A stretch of 64,000 nt of DNA, taken from contig CAMLIT010000002.1 of the NCBI GenBank assembly GCA_946480295.1, positions 1 to 64,000 on the forward strand, written 5' to 3'. How positions within the stretch are numbered: position 1 is the stretch's first letter; every line of letters starts with the position of its first letter. Below are positions 36,685 to 45,709 of the stretch, piece after piece. This stretch comes from an uncultured Gemmatimonadota bacterium. GTDB taxonomy: Bacteria; Gemmatimonadota; Gemmatimonadetes; Gemmatimonadales; Gemmatimonadaceae. The notes beneath the pieces are model-generated. The model made no database searches. It was not told where the DNA came from and saw only the letters and a program-made list of their open reading frames with translations. The position numbers and the translations under genes were made by a program.

Positions 36685-37362
36685 TCAGCGCGGGAGCTCG
36701 TCCCGTTGGGCCAGGATGCCGCGTCCCGGAATGCTCACCCGCAGCAGGCGTCCCGCCGAATCTAACCAGAATTCACGCGTCGGGTGCTCCGGGCTCGTGA
36801 GCTCGAAGTGCGTCGCGGTCACCGGCCGGCCGCCGATCTCGATCGATTCGGTCCCCCTGCGTTGCACCGTCGCCGTCGACTCGCTCCGCGCGAGCGGCGA
36901 GAGCACCGTCACGCGGCCGCCGTCCCGCAGGAGGCCCAGGAAGTAGTACTGGTGGTAGACGTCGTCCTCCAGGACCACGGTGCGCTCCGGGATCACGTAC
37001 TCCTTGGCCGACTCCCCGTGCGAGGTCTGGAGCACGGCGGAGAAGCGCCCCGGGCGCGTGCGCGCCTGGAGCCGGGCGACCGTCGGGCCGCCGTCGCGGA
37101 CGCCGACGTCGTAGGAGATGGGCGCCCCCAGGGTGTCCGTCGTCAGGGAAGGCGAGATGCGCCGGTCGCCAAGCGAGACCTGCGCGGTGGCGCGGTAGAG
37201 ATCCCCCGTCGCCGAGGGGAGGCGCGCGATGCGGAACGCCTCGCGCCCCGCCGGGGCACCCGCCTGGGTGATCGTCAGCGTGCCCTCGTCCACCAGCCGG
37301 CCCTGGGCGAGCAGCGGGGTGGCGGCGAGCAGGGAAGTGGCGACGACGCCGAGGAGTTTCAT
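36685..37362 (-). CDS. Secreted protein of unknown function
   Basis: 225 residues from ATG 37362. Signal peptide MKLLGVVATSLLAATPLLAQG with an Ala-x-Ala-like cleavage. The mature part is beta-rich, reminiscent of DUF3108-like periplasmic lipid/LPS-handling domains (AGREAFRIARLPSATGDLYRA; RTVVLEDDVYHQYYFLGLL; THFELTSPEHPTREFWLDSAGRLLRVSIP), but I cannot assign a family with confidence. It begins 31 bases after the creatininase-family gene and ends in a strong terminator. Confidence 0.78.
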   Translation of the reverse strand: MKLLGVVATSLLAATPLLAQGRLVDEGTLTITQAGAPAGREAFRIARLPSATGDLYRATAQVSLGDRRISPSLTTDTLGAPISYDVGVRDGGPTVARLQARTRPGRFSAVLQTSHGESAKEYVIPERTVVLEDDVYHQYYFLGLLRDGGRVTVLSPLARSESTATVQRRGTESIEIGGRPVTATHFELTSPEHPTREFWLDSAGRLLRVSIPGRGILAQRDELPR

Positions 37363-37393
37363 GAGTGGTGGTACCCGGCCCAACCGGAGAGGT

Positions 37394-38134
37394 TCACGTT
37401 TCGGGGGGAGGGGCGACGAAGATCCGCTCGCAGATGCGGCCGCGCATGCGCTCGTAGAGGCGGCGGCCCTTCTCGGCGGAGGCCAGCGAGGGGCGTCCGA
37501 TGGATCCTGAACTCTCCTTCGGGACGCGCAGCCAGCCTCGGCGGTAACGTCGCAACTCCTCACGCGACATCATATAATCCTCCGCGCGGCTCATGTCCAC
37601 GAGCTGCGGGGCGATGTAGAGCAGGAGCGACGTGTCCACCTCGTCGCCGTGCATCGGCTCGTGCTGCCCTTCCAGCAGGTCGCTGAAGTCCACCCCGAAG
37701 ATGTCCACCACCCGCACCCGGGCGCCCGACGTGATCACGGTCGACAGCGCCTCCAGATGCGGATCATGCTCGTGCGCGGTGAGTAGAATGAACTCCCGGA
37801 TGCCGGTGCCCTCCCAGACGTCGATGAGATCGTTCAGCGCGCGGTGCAGGGTCTTCTTGCGCAGCGACGTCGCGCCCGCGGTCGGGCGGTCGCTCTCGAC
37901 GTTGACGCCGTACTCCAGCGTCGGCGCGCGCAGCACGTTGAAGGCGGCGGAGAGGTCGTCCGCGAGGTACTCGGCGATGATCGTGTCGCAGCCGAGCGGC
38001 AGGTGCGGCCCGTGCGGCTCGACGGTGCCGACGGGGATGATGAGCCGCGGGTCGGCGCGGATGATCTCCTGCACGTCGGCGGGACGCAGTTCCTTCAGGC
38101 GGCGCGGGCAGGCCGCGGCGGAGGGATGACCCAT
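37394..38134 (-). CDS. Creatininase-family amidohydrolase
   Basis: 246 residues. VGTVEPHGPHLPLGCDTI carries the family's metal ligands (Glu39, His41, Asp50); LLTAHEHDPH and MHGDEVDTSLLL provide the rest (usually N-G-H-G-GN and HAGExETS, here diverged to TAHEHDPH and MHGDEVDTS). Members hydrolyse cyclic or formyl amides such as creatinine or formamidopyrimidines; the substrate here is open. The start lies only 16 bases from the divergent sensor-kinase start, so one of the two starts may be mis-set or the promoters overlap the coding ends. Confidence 0.83.
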   Translation of the reverse strand: MGHPSAAACPRRLKELRPADVQEIIRADPRLIIPVGTVEPHGPHLPLGCDTIIAEYLADDLSAAFNVLRAPTLEYGVNVESDRPTAGATSLRKKTLHRALNDLIDVWEGTGIREFILLTAHEHDPHLEALSTVITSGARVRVVDIFGVDFSDLLEGQHEPMHGDEVDTSLLLYIAPQLVDMSRAEDYMMSREELRRYRRGWLRVPKESSGSIGRPSLASAEKGRRLYERMRGRICERIFVAPPPET

Positions 38135-38150
38135 TTCCTCTGAGCGAACG

Positions 38151-41100
38151 GTGCACGACGACCGGCGGCGGGCGCGCGGCGGCTGGTGGGCGATCGCCAG
38201 CGCGCTCGCCCTGCTCGCGGCGAGCTGGTGGCTGCACAGCCCGAGAGTAGAGTATCTGGTCGCCTGCACCACCGCCACCGCGCTGTCGCTGCTCGCCACG
38301 CCCTGGCTCCAGGGCACGCAGCGGCGCTGGGGGATCGCGTGCGGCGCGCTGAGCGTCGGCATGGTGCTCGTCGGGCTGCGCGCGCAGGCCGACCTGCACG
38401 CCGTGCGCACCGACTGGCCGACGCTGCGGACGAGCCTCGACGCGGAGGGCGTCACCGCGCTCCGCCACGAGCTGGACGCCACGGCGCGCGACCTCACGGC
38501 GACGGCCCGGCGCGCGCTCGACGCCCCGCGCGAGGGGGCGCCCGCCTACGACGCGCTCGCTCGTTTGGCATCGGGTCGCCCCGGGGAGCGCGGGGTCGTG
38601 CTCTATCGCGGGGACAGCCTCGTCGCGTGGGGCGGATCGATCCGCAACGCGCCGGACAGCCTGGACGAGCCGCTCGGCGTCGTCGCCTCGCCCTTCTACC
38701 TCACCCTCTACGCCGTCGCCCGTCGCGGCCCCGCGCGCGCCGTCGCCATGGCGCTCGTCTACGCCGCGCCCCCCGCGGACCGGATCTCGACGCCGCTCGC
38801 CGACCGCGTCGCCGCGGACGCCGGGCTGCGCGGCTTCGAGTTCACGCCGCCCTCGGATTCCGCCGCCGTGCCGGGCGCGCTCCGCTTCGCGCCGGCCCGC
38901 GTTCCGCTCTTCGACGCGCGCCCCGTCCCGCTCGGCCAGGACGCGCTCGCGCTGCGGGTGACCCAGCGCGCGCGGCTCCAGGTTGGGCTGCTGCTCCTCC
39001 TCACGGCGGTGTGCTTCCTGGTGGCCGTCTGGCGTGGGGCGCGCGTCCTCGCCTGGCGGCTCGGCGCGCTCGCCGCGGCCCTCGGCTGCCTGGCGTTCGT
39101 GCCGCTCAACGAGTACTCGAACCTCACGCGGCTCTTCGATCCCGCGTTCTACTACACCCCGCTCGGCGGGCCGCTGACGGCGAGCGCCGGCGCGCTCGGC
39201 ATCACGAGCGTGCTCCTTCTCCTCGCGCTCCTCGCCGTGCTCCGCCGCCGCGGCCGCAACCTGCCGCGCTCGATCGGCCTCGTCGCCGTCCTCCTCGTCG
39301 CGGGCGTCGCGCCCTTCCTGCTGCGCGACCTCGCGCGCGGCGTGAGCACGCCGAGCTACGGCGTGAGCGCCGCGCTCTGGCTGATGTGGGAGATCCCGCT
39401 CTTCCTGGCCGCGGCGGCGGTGATGGTGGCCGGCGCCGGCGCGGGCGCGGCGGTCCTCGGGCGGTCGCGCGGGCTCCCCCCGTGGGTCGCGCCGAGCCTC
39501 GCCGCCGTCGCCGCCCTCCTCGCGCCGATCGTCTGGGAGGCACCGGGGCAGTGGCCGTGGTGGTACACCTTCCTCTGGATTGCCGCCATCGCCGCGCTCG
39601 CCCTCTCGCGCGGCCCGCGCATGCTCGTCTTCTCCGCCGCCACCGTCGCCGCGCTCGGCGCGGCCACGCTCGTGTGGGGACGCTCGGCGCGCAGCCGGGT
39701 GGAGCTGGCGCGGCGCGACATCGCCGGCCTGAGCGCGGTCGACACGACCGAGCTCCTGCTCCTCGACCGCTTCGGCGCCGCGCTCGCCGGCGAGCCGGCG
39801 CCGACGACGCGCGAGGCGCTCCTCCAGCGCTATGTCACCTCCGATCTCGCCGCGGCCGGCTACCCCACCGCGCTGTACGCGTGGCCGAGCGACAGCGAGC
39901 CCACCGCCGCGCTGGAGACGGCGAGCTTCCCCGTGGACATGGGCGTGGTGGCGCGGCTCGTCGCCGAGGCGCGGCGCAGCGGACGTCCGACCTTCGGCAC
40001 GATCGACCTCGCGCCGGCGCGGGAGCTCGCGCTCGCCGCACCCGGCAGCGGCGGCGTGACCGCGATCGTCGTCGCGCCGCGCACGCACCTCATCGCCAAC
40101 GACCCGTTCATGCGCCTGTTCGGCGTCGACCTGGAGCCCGAGGCGGAGCCGCCGTACACCCTGCAGCTCGGCGAGCCGGTCGCGACGACGCAGGGGGACG
40201 ACCGCATCCAGTGGCAGCGCGAGGGGAGCGGCCTGCACGGCGACGGCATCGTGCGGACGGGCGCCGGCGCGGCGCGCGTGCACGTCGAGGTGGAGCTGCG
40301 CTCCCTCGATGTCCTCGTCGAGCGCGGCGCGCTGATCGTGCTTCTCGACGTCGCCATCGTCGGCGCGCTCTGGATGCTGATCGTCCTCGCCGACGGCGGC
40401 GTGTGGCGCTGGCTGCGGGCGCGCCGCCGCATGTGGACGCGCAGCTACCGGACGCGCCTGACGCTCGCGCTCTTCGCCTTCTTCGTCATCCCCGCGGGGA
40501 TGTTCGCGATCTGGTCGTACCGGCAGCTGGCGAGCGACGCGACGCAGTCGCGCGAGCTCGTCGTGCGCGAGGCGCTGCGCGCGGTGGCGCCCGACAGCGG
40601 CGGGGCCTGGGTGGACCGCGAGAGCGATCGTTTGGCGACGCCGCTCCTCGTCTACCGCGACGGCGAGCTGGCTTCGGCGAGCGATCCGCTGTACGAGACC
40701 GTCGCACCGGTCGGGCGCTTCGTGCGCCCCGACGTCGTGCTCCGCCTCGGCGGGCGCGACGAGGAGACGACGAGCGCGGACGAGCAGATCGGGCCCCTTT
40801 CCGTCCTCTTCGGCTTCCGCTCGCTCGACCGCCCCGGGCTGCCGAACACGGTGATCGCGGCGCCGGCGCACGCCGACGAGCTCCCGCTCGCCCGGCGTCG
40901 GCGCGACCTCGGCATCCTCGTCATGTTCGCGACGGCGGTCGGCGCGCTCGCCGCGCTCTGGCTGAGCGGTGTCGCCGCGCGGCAGCTCGAGCGGCCGATC
41001 GGCACGCTGCGCGGCGCGGCGCTGGCCATCGCGCGCGGGGAGCGCGAGCCGCCGCTCGAGGCGCAGCCGATGATGGAGTTCTCCCCCGTGTTCACCGCCT

Positions 41101-42152
41101 TCCGGCGCATGGCGGCGGACCTCAACGCGAGCCGCACCGCGCTGGAGGAGGCCCAGCGCCGCACCGCCGCGATCCTGCGCAACGTCGCGAGCGGCGTGGT
41201 GGCGGTGGACCCCGCGGGGCTCGTGTCGCTGGCCAATCCGCGCGCCGACGCGCTGCTCGGCGCCGCGCTGCCGCCGGGGACGGTCTTCGCCGACGTCGCG
41301 CCCCGGGCGGTCGCCGAGACGGTGCTCGGCTTCCTGCGCGGCCGCGCCGACGAGGAGAGCTTCGAGCTGGAAGCGGACCAGCGGCAGCTCCGGGGGCAGC
41401 TCACGCGGCTGCCGCGCGGCGGGGCCGTCGTCACCCTCGACGACGTCACCGAGCTCGCGCGCGCGCAGCGCGTCCTCGCCTGGGGCGAGATGGCGCGGCA
41501 GGTCGCGCACGAGATCAAGAACCCGCTCACGCCGATCCGCCTCGGCGTGCAGCACCTCCGGCGCGCGCGCGCCGACAGCCGCGTCGACTTCGACAAGGTC
41601 CTCGAGCAGAACGTCGAGCGCATCCTCGGCGAGATCGACCGGCTCGACGAGATCGCGCGCGCGTTCAGCCGCTACGGCTCCGGCCCGGGCGAGCGCGCGC
41701 CCGCGGTCCCGACCGACGTCGCGCACGTGGTGCGCGACGTGGTGAAGCTGGAGACGATGGGTGGCGACGGGGAGGGAGAGCTGCACTGGCAGCTCGACGG
41801 CGCGGACGCCCCGGTGCACGCCTTCGCCCGCGCGGAGGAGCTGCGGGAAGTGCTGCTCAACGTGTTCGAGAACGCGCGGCTCGCGCGGGCGCGGCACGTG
41901 CGCGTTCGTGTGGCGCAGCGCGGCGAGGACGGCACCCGTCGCGCGACGATCACCGTCGAGGACGACGGCCACGGCATCCCGAGCGACGTCCTCCCGCGCA
42001 TCTTCGAGCCGCACTTCTCCACGCGTACGAGCGGGAGCGGCCTCGGGCTCGCCATCACGCGCCAGATCATCGACAGCTGGGGCGGCGCGGTGTCGGTGGC
42101 GAGCACGGTGGGGGAGGGGACGACGGTGGAGATCGAGCTGCGCGGGGTCTGA
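38151..42152 (+). CDS. Giant membrane sensor histidine kinase, NtrY-like
   Basis: 1333 residues from GTG 38151. Two N-terminal TMs, an extracytoplasmic region (about 80-270), a cluster of about seven TMs (about 280-510), a second extracytoplasmic segment, further TMs near 720 and 775, a third sensor stretch, then a TM, HAMP (about 950-1005), PAS (about 1010-1100), HisKA with AHEIKNPLTPIRLG (His1120) and HATPase_c with NVFENARLA, DDGHGIP and GSGLGLAI. The kinase core resembles NtrY-type nitrogen sensors, but the periplasmic/TM architecture is much larger. No response regulator is adjacent. Genes: divergent creatininase, convergent aldehyde dehydrogenase. Confidence 0.9.
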   Translation: MHDDRRRARGGWWAIASALALLAASWWLHSPRVEYLVACTTATALSLLATPWLQGTQRRWGIACGALSVGMVLVGLRAQADLHAVRTDWPTLRTSLDAEGVTALRHELDATARDLTATARRALDAPREGAPAYDALARLASGRPGERGVVLYRGDSLVAWGGSIRNAPDSLDEPLGVVASPFYLTLYAVARRGPARAVAMALVYAAPPADRISTPLADRVAADAGLRGFEFTPPSDSAAVPGALRFAPARVPLFDARPVPLGQDALALRVTQRARLQVGLLLLLTAVCFLVAVWRGARVLAWRLGALAAALGCLAFVPLNEYSNLTRLFDPAFYYTPLGGPLTASAGALGITSVLLLLALLAVLRRRGRNLPRSIGLVAVLLVAGVAPFLLRDLARGVSTPSYGVSAALWLMWEIPLFLAAAAVMVAGAGAGAAVLGRSRGLPPWVAPSLAAVAALLAPIVWEAPGQWPWWYTFLWIAAIAALALSRGPRMLVFSAATVAALGAATLVWGRSARSRVELARRDIAGLSAVDTTELLLLDRFGAALAGEPAPTTREALLQRYVTSDLAAAGYPTALYAWPSDSEPTAALETASFPVDMGVVARLVAEARRSGRPTFGTIDLAPARELALAAPGSGGVTAIVVAPRTHLIANDPFMRLFGVDLEPEAEPPYTLQLGEPVATTQGDDRIQWQREGSGLHGDGIVRTGAGAARVHVEVELRSLDVLVERGALIVLLDVAIVGALWMLIVLADGGVWRWLRARRRMWTRSYRTRLTLALFAFFVIPAGMFAIWSYRQLASDATQSRELVVREALRAVAPDSGGAWVDRESDRLATPLLVYRDGELASASDPLYETVAPVGRFVRPDVVLRLGGRDEETTSADEQIGPLSVLFGFRSLDRPGLPNTVIAAPAHADELPLARRRRDLGILVMFATAVGALAALWLSGVAARQLERPIGTLRGAALAIARGEREPPLEAQPMMEFSPVFTAFRRMAADLNASRTALEEAQRRTAAILRNVASGVVAVDPAGLVSLANPRADALLGAALPPGTVFADVAPRAVAETVLGFLRGRADEESFELEADQRQLRGQLTRLPRGGAVVTLDDVTELARAQRVLAWGEMARQVAHEIKNPLTPIRLGVQHLRRARADSRVDFDKVLEQNVERILGEIDRLDEIARAFSRYGSGPGERAPAVPTDVAHVVRDVVKLETMGGDGEGELHWQLDGADAPVHAFARAEELREVLLNVFENARLARARHVRVRVAQRGEDGTRRATITVEDDGHGIPSDVLPRIFEPHFSTRTSGSGLGLAITRQIIDSWGGAVSVASTVGEGTTVEIELRGV

Positions 42153-42160
42153 CGCGCTGA

Positions 42161-42270
42161 CGGCGCGTCGTGGGTCTTTGGTTTTTCGTTCCGGGCGCGC
42201 CGCTCGGGACGCCCCCTGGGGCCCCCCGCGCGGCTCGCCAGGAACGAAAAACCAATCACGAAGAACGCCG
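42161..42270. repeat. Palindromic repeat, copy D
   Basis: A 13-bp perfect inner arm, GGTTTTTCGTTCC with GGAACGAAAAACC, sits inside a longer imperfect palindrome (CGTCGTGGGTCTTTGG with CCAATCACGAAGAACG) around a GC-rich core containing CCGCTCGGGACG, a word shared with copies B and C. It fills the gap between the convergent kinase and aldehyde dehydrogenase genes and ends exactly at the latter's stop codon. A terminator role is plausible. No heptads. Confidence 0.8.
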
Positions 42271-43668
42271 CTACTCGACCTCGTTGTCCTTCGGCGTTTG
42301 CAGGCCCTTCATCCGCACCGTCTTGATGTTCACGAACTCCCGGATCCCGTAGGCGCTCAGCTCGCGGCCGTAGCCGGAGACCTTCACGCCGCCGAAGGGG
42401 AAGCGTGGGTCGGAGGCGACCATGCCGTTGACGAAGACGCAGCCGGCCTGGAGGTCGCGGGCGAAGCGCTCGGCCTCGGCGGCGTCGCGCGTCCACGCCG
42501 CGGCGCCGAGACCGAAGTGCGTGGCGTTGGCGAGGCGGATCGCGTCGTCGAGGTCGCGCGCGTGGAAGATCGCCGCGACGGGCCCGAACAGCTCCTCGAC
42601 CGCCGCCGGCGAGCCGTCGGGGATGTCGGAGAGGACGGTGGGCTCGTAGAAGCAGCCGCGGCCCGGCATCGGCCCGCCGCCGAGCAGGAGGCGCGCGCCG
42701 CGCCGGACCGTCTCCTCCACCTGTCGGTGCAGGTCGTCGCGGATCTGCGGCATCGCCAGCGGACCGATGTCGGTGCGCGGGTCCATCGGGTCGCCGACGA
42801 CGAGGGCGCGCATGCGCTCGACGAAGCGCCGCTCGAACTCGCCGGCGATCGCCTCGTGCACGATGAATCGTTTGGCGGCGATGCACGACTGGCCGTTGTT
42901 GATCGTGCGCGCCTGCACCGCCGTTCGCGTCGCCGCGTCGACGTCGGCGCTCGGCATGACGATGAACGGATCGCTGCCCCCCAGCTCCAGCACCGTCTTC
43001 TTGATGTACCTGCCCGCCGTCGACGCGACGGCGCTCCCCGCGTGCTCGCTCCCCGTGAGGGTGGCGGCGGCGACGCGCCGGTCGGCGAGGATGCCCTGCA
43101 CGGGCTGGCTGCCGATGAGGAGCGCCTGGAAGACGCCCTCCGGCGCGCCGGCGCGGCGGAAGATGTCCTCGAGCGCGAGCGCGCATTGCGGCACGTTGGA
43201 CGCGTGCTTCAGGAGGCCGACGTTCCCCGCGGCGAGCGCGGGCGCCGCGAAGCGGATCACCTGCCAGAAGGGGAAGTTCCACGGCATCACGGCGAGCACG
43301 ACGCCGAGCGGCTGGAAGGCGACGAAGCTGCGCTCGCCGTCGACGTCGACCGGCTCGTCGGCGAGGAAGGCCGCCGCGTGGTCCGCGTAGTAGCGGCAGG
43401 TCGTCGCGCACTTCGCGGCCTCGTCCATCGCCGCGCGCCAGGGCTTTCCCATCTCGAGGGTCATGATCTTCCCGAACGCGTCCTTCTCCGCGTCGAGGAT
43501 CTCCCCGGCGCGGCGCACGACGCGCGTGCGCTCGGCGATCGGGGTGCGGGCCCACGTCCACGCCGCCACGGCGGCGCGCGCGAGGCGCTCCTCGATCTCG
43601 GCGGGCGTGAGCTCGTCGAAGGCACGGACGAGCTCTCCCGTGGCGGGGTTCACGGTCTGTATCGGCAT
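42271..43668 (-). CDS. NAD(P)-dependent aldehyde dehydrogenase, succinate-semialdehyde type
   Basis: 465 residues from ATG 43668 (MPIQTVNPATGELVRAFDEL). MPWNFPFWQVIRFAAPALAAGN (cofactor-binding asparagine), LELGGSDPFIVM (catalytic Glu) and NNGQSCIAAKRF (catalytic Cys) are all intact; EELFGPVAAIF and FPFGGVKVSGYGREL follow. Most like GabD/Sad-type enzymes oxidising succinate semialdehyde or related short aldehydes. Single gene. The upstream 118 bases hold a short 9-bp tandem repeat (TTCGCGGCG, about 43716-43742) and nothing else recognised. Confidence 0.92.
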   Translation of the reverse strand: MPIQTVNPATGELVRAFDELTPAEIEERLARAAVAAWTWARTPIAERTRVVRRAGEILDAEKDAFGKIMTLEMGKPWRAAMDEAAKCATTCRYYADHAAAFLADEPVDVDGERSFVAFQPLGVVLAVMPWNFPFWQVIRFAAPALAAGNVGLLKHASNVPQCALALEDIFRRAGAPEGVFQALLIGSQPVQGILADRRVAAATLTGSEHAGSAVASTAGRYIKKTVLELGGSDPFIVMPSADVDAATRTAVQARTINNGQSCIAAKRFIVHEAIAGEFERRFVERMRALVVGDPMDPRTDIGPLAMPQIRDDLHRQVEETVRRGARLLLGGGPMPGRGCFYEPTVLSDIPDGSPAAVEELFGPVAAIFHARDLDDAIRLANATHFGLGAAAWTRDAAEAERFARDLQAGCVFVNGMVASDPRFPFGGVKVSGYGRELSAYGIREFVNIKTVRMKGLQTPKDNEVE

Positions 43669-43786
43669 GCGTGCTCTCGCGGTCAGTCGGTGGCGCGGGT
43701 GCGGCGTCGCGGCGTTCGCGGCGTTCGCGGCGTTCGCGCTCCTCGCCTGCACATCGCGCACCGGGCGCGCGGGCCGTGTGGCGGCG

Positions 43787-45565
43787 TCAGTCGCCGAGCG
43801 CCGGTTCGCCCGTCCACACGATGCCCGCGCCGTCGCCGCTGAACCAGCGCCGCCACCAGGACACGCGGCGGTCGCGGTCGTAGACGGCCTCGATCGCGCG
43901 CCGCCAGGCGGCCTGCATCGACGCCGCGTCGTGGAAGCGCTGCGCCGCGTCGGCGTGCAGCCCCCTGCGCAGCCATTCGGCGATCTCGCTCGGCAGGTGC
44001 GACAGGTCGACCTCCCCCTTCAGCTCGCGCGCGAGGATGAGCTTCGCGTCGCGCTCGCCGAAGGGAGGCTCGCCGGTGAGCGCGTAGGCGACGATCGCCG
44101 CCATCGAGAAGCAGTCGGCCGACGCGTCCTGCTGCTCGCCGAGGAGCTGCTCCGGGGGCGCGAAGGCCGGCGTGCCCGAGGCGCCGGTAGCCTCCTCGCC
44201 GCCGGGGTTGGCGATGCCGAAGTCGGCGATGCGCCAGCGGCGGTAGCGGTCGATGAGGATGTTTTCGGGCTTGATGTCGCGGTGGATGATGCCGACGGAG
44301 TGGGCGGCGGCGAGCCCACCGAGGACGAAGTCGACCTGGGGCGCGATCTCGCTGACGGGGCGCGGGCCGGCGCGCGCGACGAGGTCGGCGACGGAGCCGC
44401 CCTCGGCCAGCTCCATCGTGTACCAGGTCACCTCGCCCCGGTCGTCCCAGTCGTAGATCGGGACGATCGCCGGGTGGGCGAGCTGGGCGGCGAGCTTCGC
44501 CTCGCGGCGGAAGCGGGAGACGGCGCGCTGGTCGCGGGCGACGTGCGGGTGGAGGAGCTTGAGGGCGACCTCGCGGCCGAGGGAGAGGTCGCGGACGCGC
44601 CAGACGGAGCCGAACGAGCCGGAGCCTAACGACGACAGCACCTCGTAGTCCTCCGCCGTCGCCCAGCGAAGGCGCATCTCCTCGCTCTCGCCGGCGGCGC
44701 TCGCCGGCACGTCGTCGCCGGCGAGCATCATCATCGTCCGGCTGCCCACGGCGCGATCCACCGCGCGCACCATCGCCGTGACGGACTCGTAGCGCCGGGC
44801 CGGATCGGGATCGAGGGCGCGGTCGATCGCCGCCCCGACGGCCTTCGGGCAGTCGGGGCGCATGAGCGCGATCGGGGGGATCTGCTCCGACGGGGGCCGC
44901 TCGCCGGTGAGGCTCTCGAAGCAGAGCGCCGCGAGCTGCCACTGGTCGGTGAGCTGCGTCGGCAGCCACGGGCCGGTCGTCCACTCCTTCGGGATCGCCA
45001 TGAACTGCGGTTCCGGGGCGAGCCCGGCGGGGATGTCCGAGAGCGGCACCGCCCACTGCCAGCCAAGGAGCCAGAGCCGGCCCATGGGCGCGGTCCAGAT
45101 GGTCTCGGAGCACACGCAGCCGTGCACGGCGCCGGTGTCGTGGAGGTAGCTCAGCGCCGAGCCCATCTCGCGCAGCATGCGGATCATCGCCGGGACGTCG
45201 TCCGGGCCGGCGCGGCGCAGGCGCGAGGCGACGGTCTCGCCGGGGATCCAGCGCCGGAGGTAGCCGGGGCCGCGGCGGCTCGTGTCGTACGGCGCCCAGT
45301 AGTGGTACGTCGTGGGGACGGCGACGTGGTTGCGGTGGGCGAGGTGCCGCGCCTCCGACTCGAGCCACTCGTTATGCGCCGGATCGGGCGCGCTGACGAG
45401 CGACAGCGAGCGGCCGAGGGCGTCGATCAGCTCCTGGTAGTGGCGGTGCTGGGCATGGAGTCCCTCCGAACCCCACGACCAGCCCGGCGGCAGCTCCCAC
45501 GACAGCAGGTGGGGAGGCAGCTCGCGGGAGCTGCGGTACAGCTCGGTCGCGGGGGGGTGGGACAT
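43787..45565 (-). CDS. Tandem pseudokinase-Ser/Thr protein kinase
   Basis: 592 residues from ATG 45565, no TM or signal. The C-terminal half (about 330-580) is a complete Hanks-type kinase: GSGSFGSVW, VALKLLHP, HRDIKPENILID (His428), DFGIANPG, GTPAFAPPE. The N-terminal half (about 20-300) keeps the kinase-lobe pattern (YLRRWIPGETVASRLRRAG; SALSYLHDTGAVHG; DQWQLAALCFESLTGERPP; ALDPDPARRYESV) but the catalytic loop reads HGCVCSETIW and the DFG position LLGW, so it should be catalytically dead. A regulatory pseudokinase in cis is the likely meaning. No adjacent phosphatase. Its start codon touches a heptad arm. Confidence 0.9.
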   Translation of the reverse strand: MSHPPATELYRSSRELPPHLLSWELPPGWSWGSEGLHAQHRHYQELIDALGRSLSLVSAPDPAHNEWLESEARHLAHRNHVAVPTTYHYWAPYDTSRRGPGYLRRWIPGETVASRLRRAGPDDVPAMIRMLREMGSALSYLHDTGAVHGCVCSETIWTAPMGRLWLLGWQWAVPLSDIPAGLAPEPQFMAIPKEWTTGPWLPTQLTDQWQLAALCFESLTGERPPSEQIPPIALMRPDCPKAVGAAIDRALDPDPARRYESVTAMVRAVDRAVGSRTMMMLAGDDVPASAAGESEEMRLRWATAEDYEVLSSLGSGSFGSVWRVRDLSLGREVALKLLHPHVARDQRAVSRFRREAKLAAQLAHPAIVPIYDWDDRGEVTWYTMELAEGGSVADLVARAGPRPVSEIAPQVDFVLGGLAAAHSVGIIHRDIKPENILIDRYRRWRIADFGIANPGGEEATGASGTPAFAPPEQLLGEQQDASADCFSMAAIVAYALTGEPPFGERDAKLILARELKGEVDLSHLPSEIAEWLRRGLHADAAQRFHDAASMQAAWRRAIEAVYDRDRRVSWWRRWFSGDGAGIVWTGEPALGD

Positions 45566-45645
45566 GGCGGGAGGCGGGAGGCGGGAGCGGTGGGGACGAG
45601 GGACGAGGGACGAGGGACGAGCGCGCGCGGCTCGGGAGTTCGGGC
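45566..45645. repeat. Heptad repeat, purine arm
   Basis: GGGAGGC words, then four GGGACGA words, run directly from the kinase start codon. On the minus strand these C-rich heptads form the kinase leader. The matching right arm is at about 46233-46292, on the other side of a 104-residue gene. Confidence 0.85.
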
Positions 45646-45709
45646 CTCCACGGGCCCGTCGCGCACCGGCAAATCTATGTACGGGGTGCGCGGCGGACAT
45701 GGGCCGGCG

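Noticed and set aside
37764..42014. A minus-strand open frame of more than 1400 codons opposite the sensor kinase
   Set aside because: Composition is Arg/Ala/Asp/His-rich without domain features; long antisense frames are expected opposite GC-rich genes.
43667..44629. A plus-strand frame starting with a lipoprotein-like signal (AAFAAFALLAC)
   Set aside because: The hydrophobic run comes from a 9-bp tandem repeat and the rest is the shadow of the protein kinase on the other strand.
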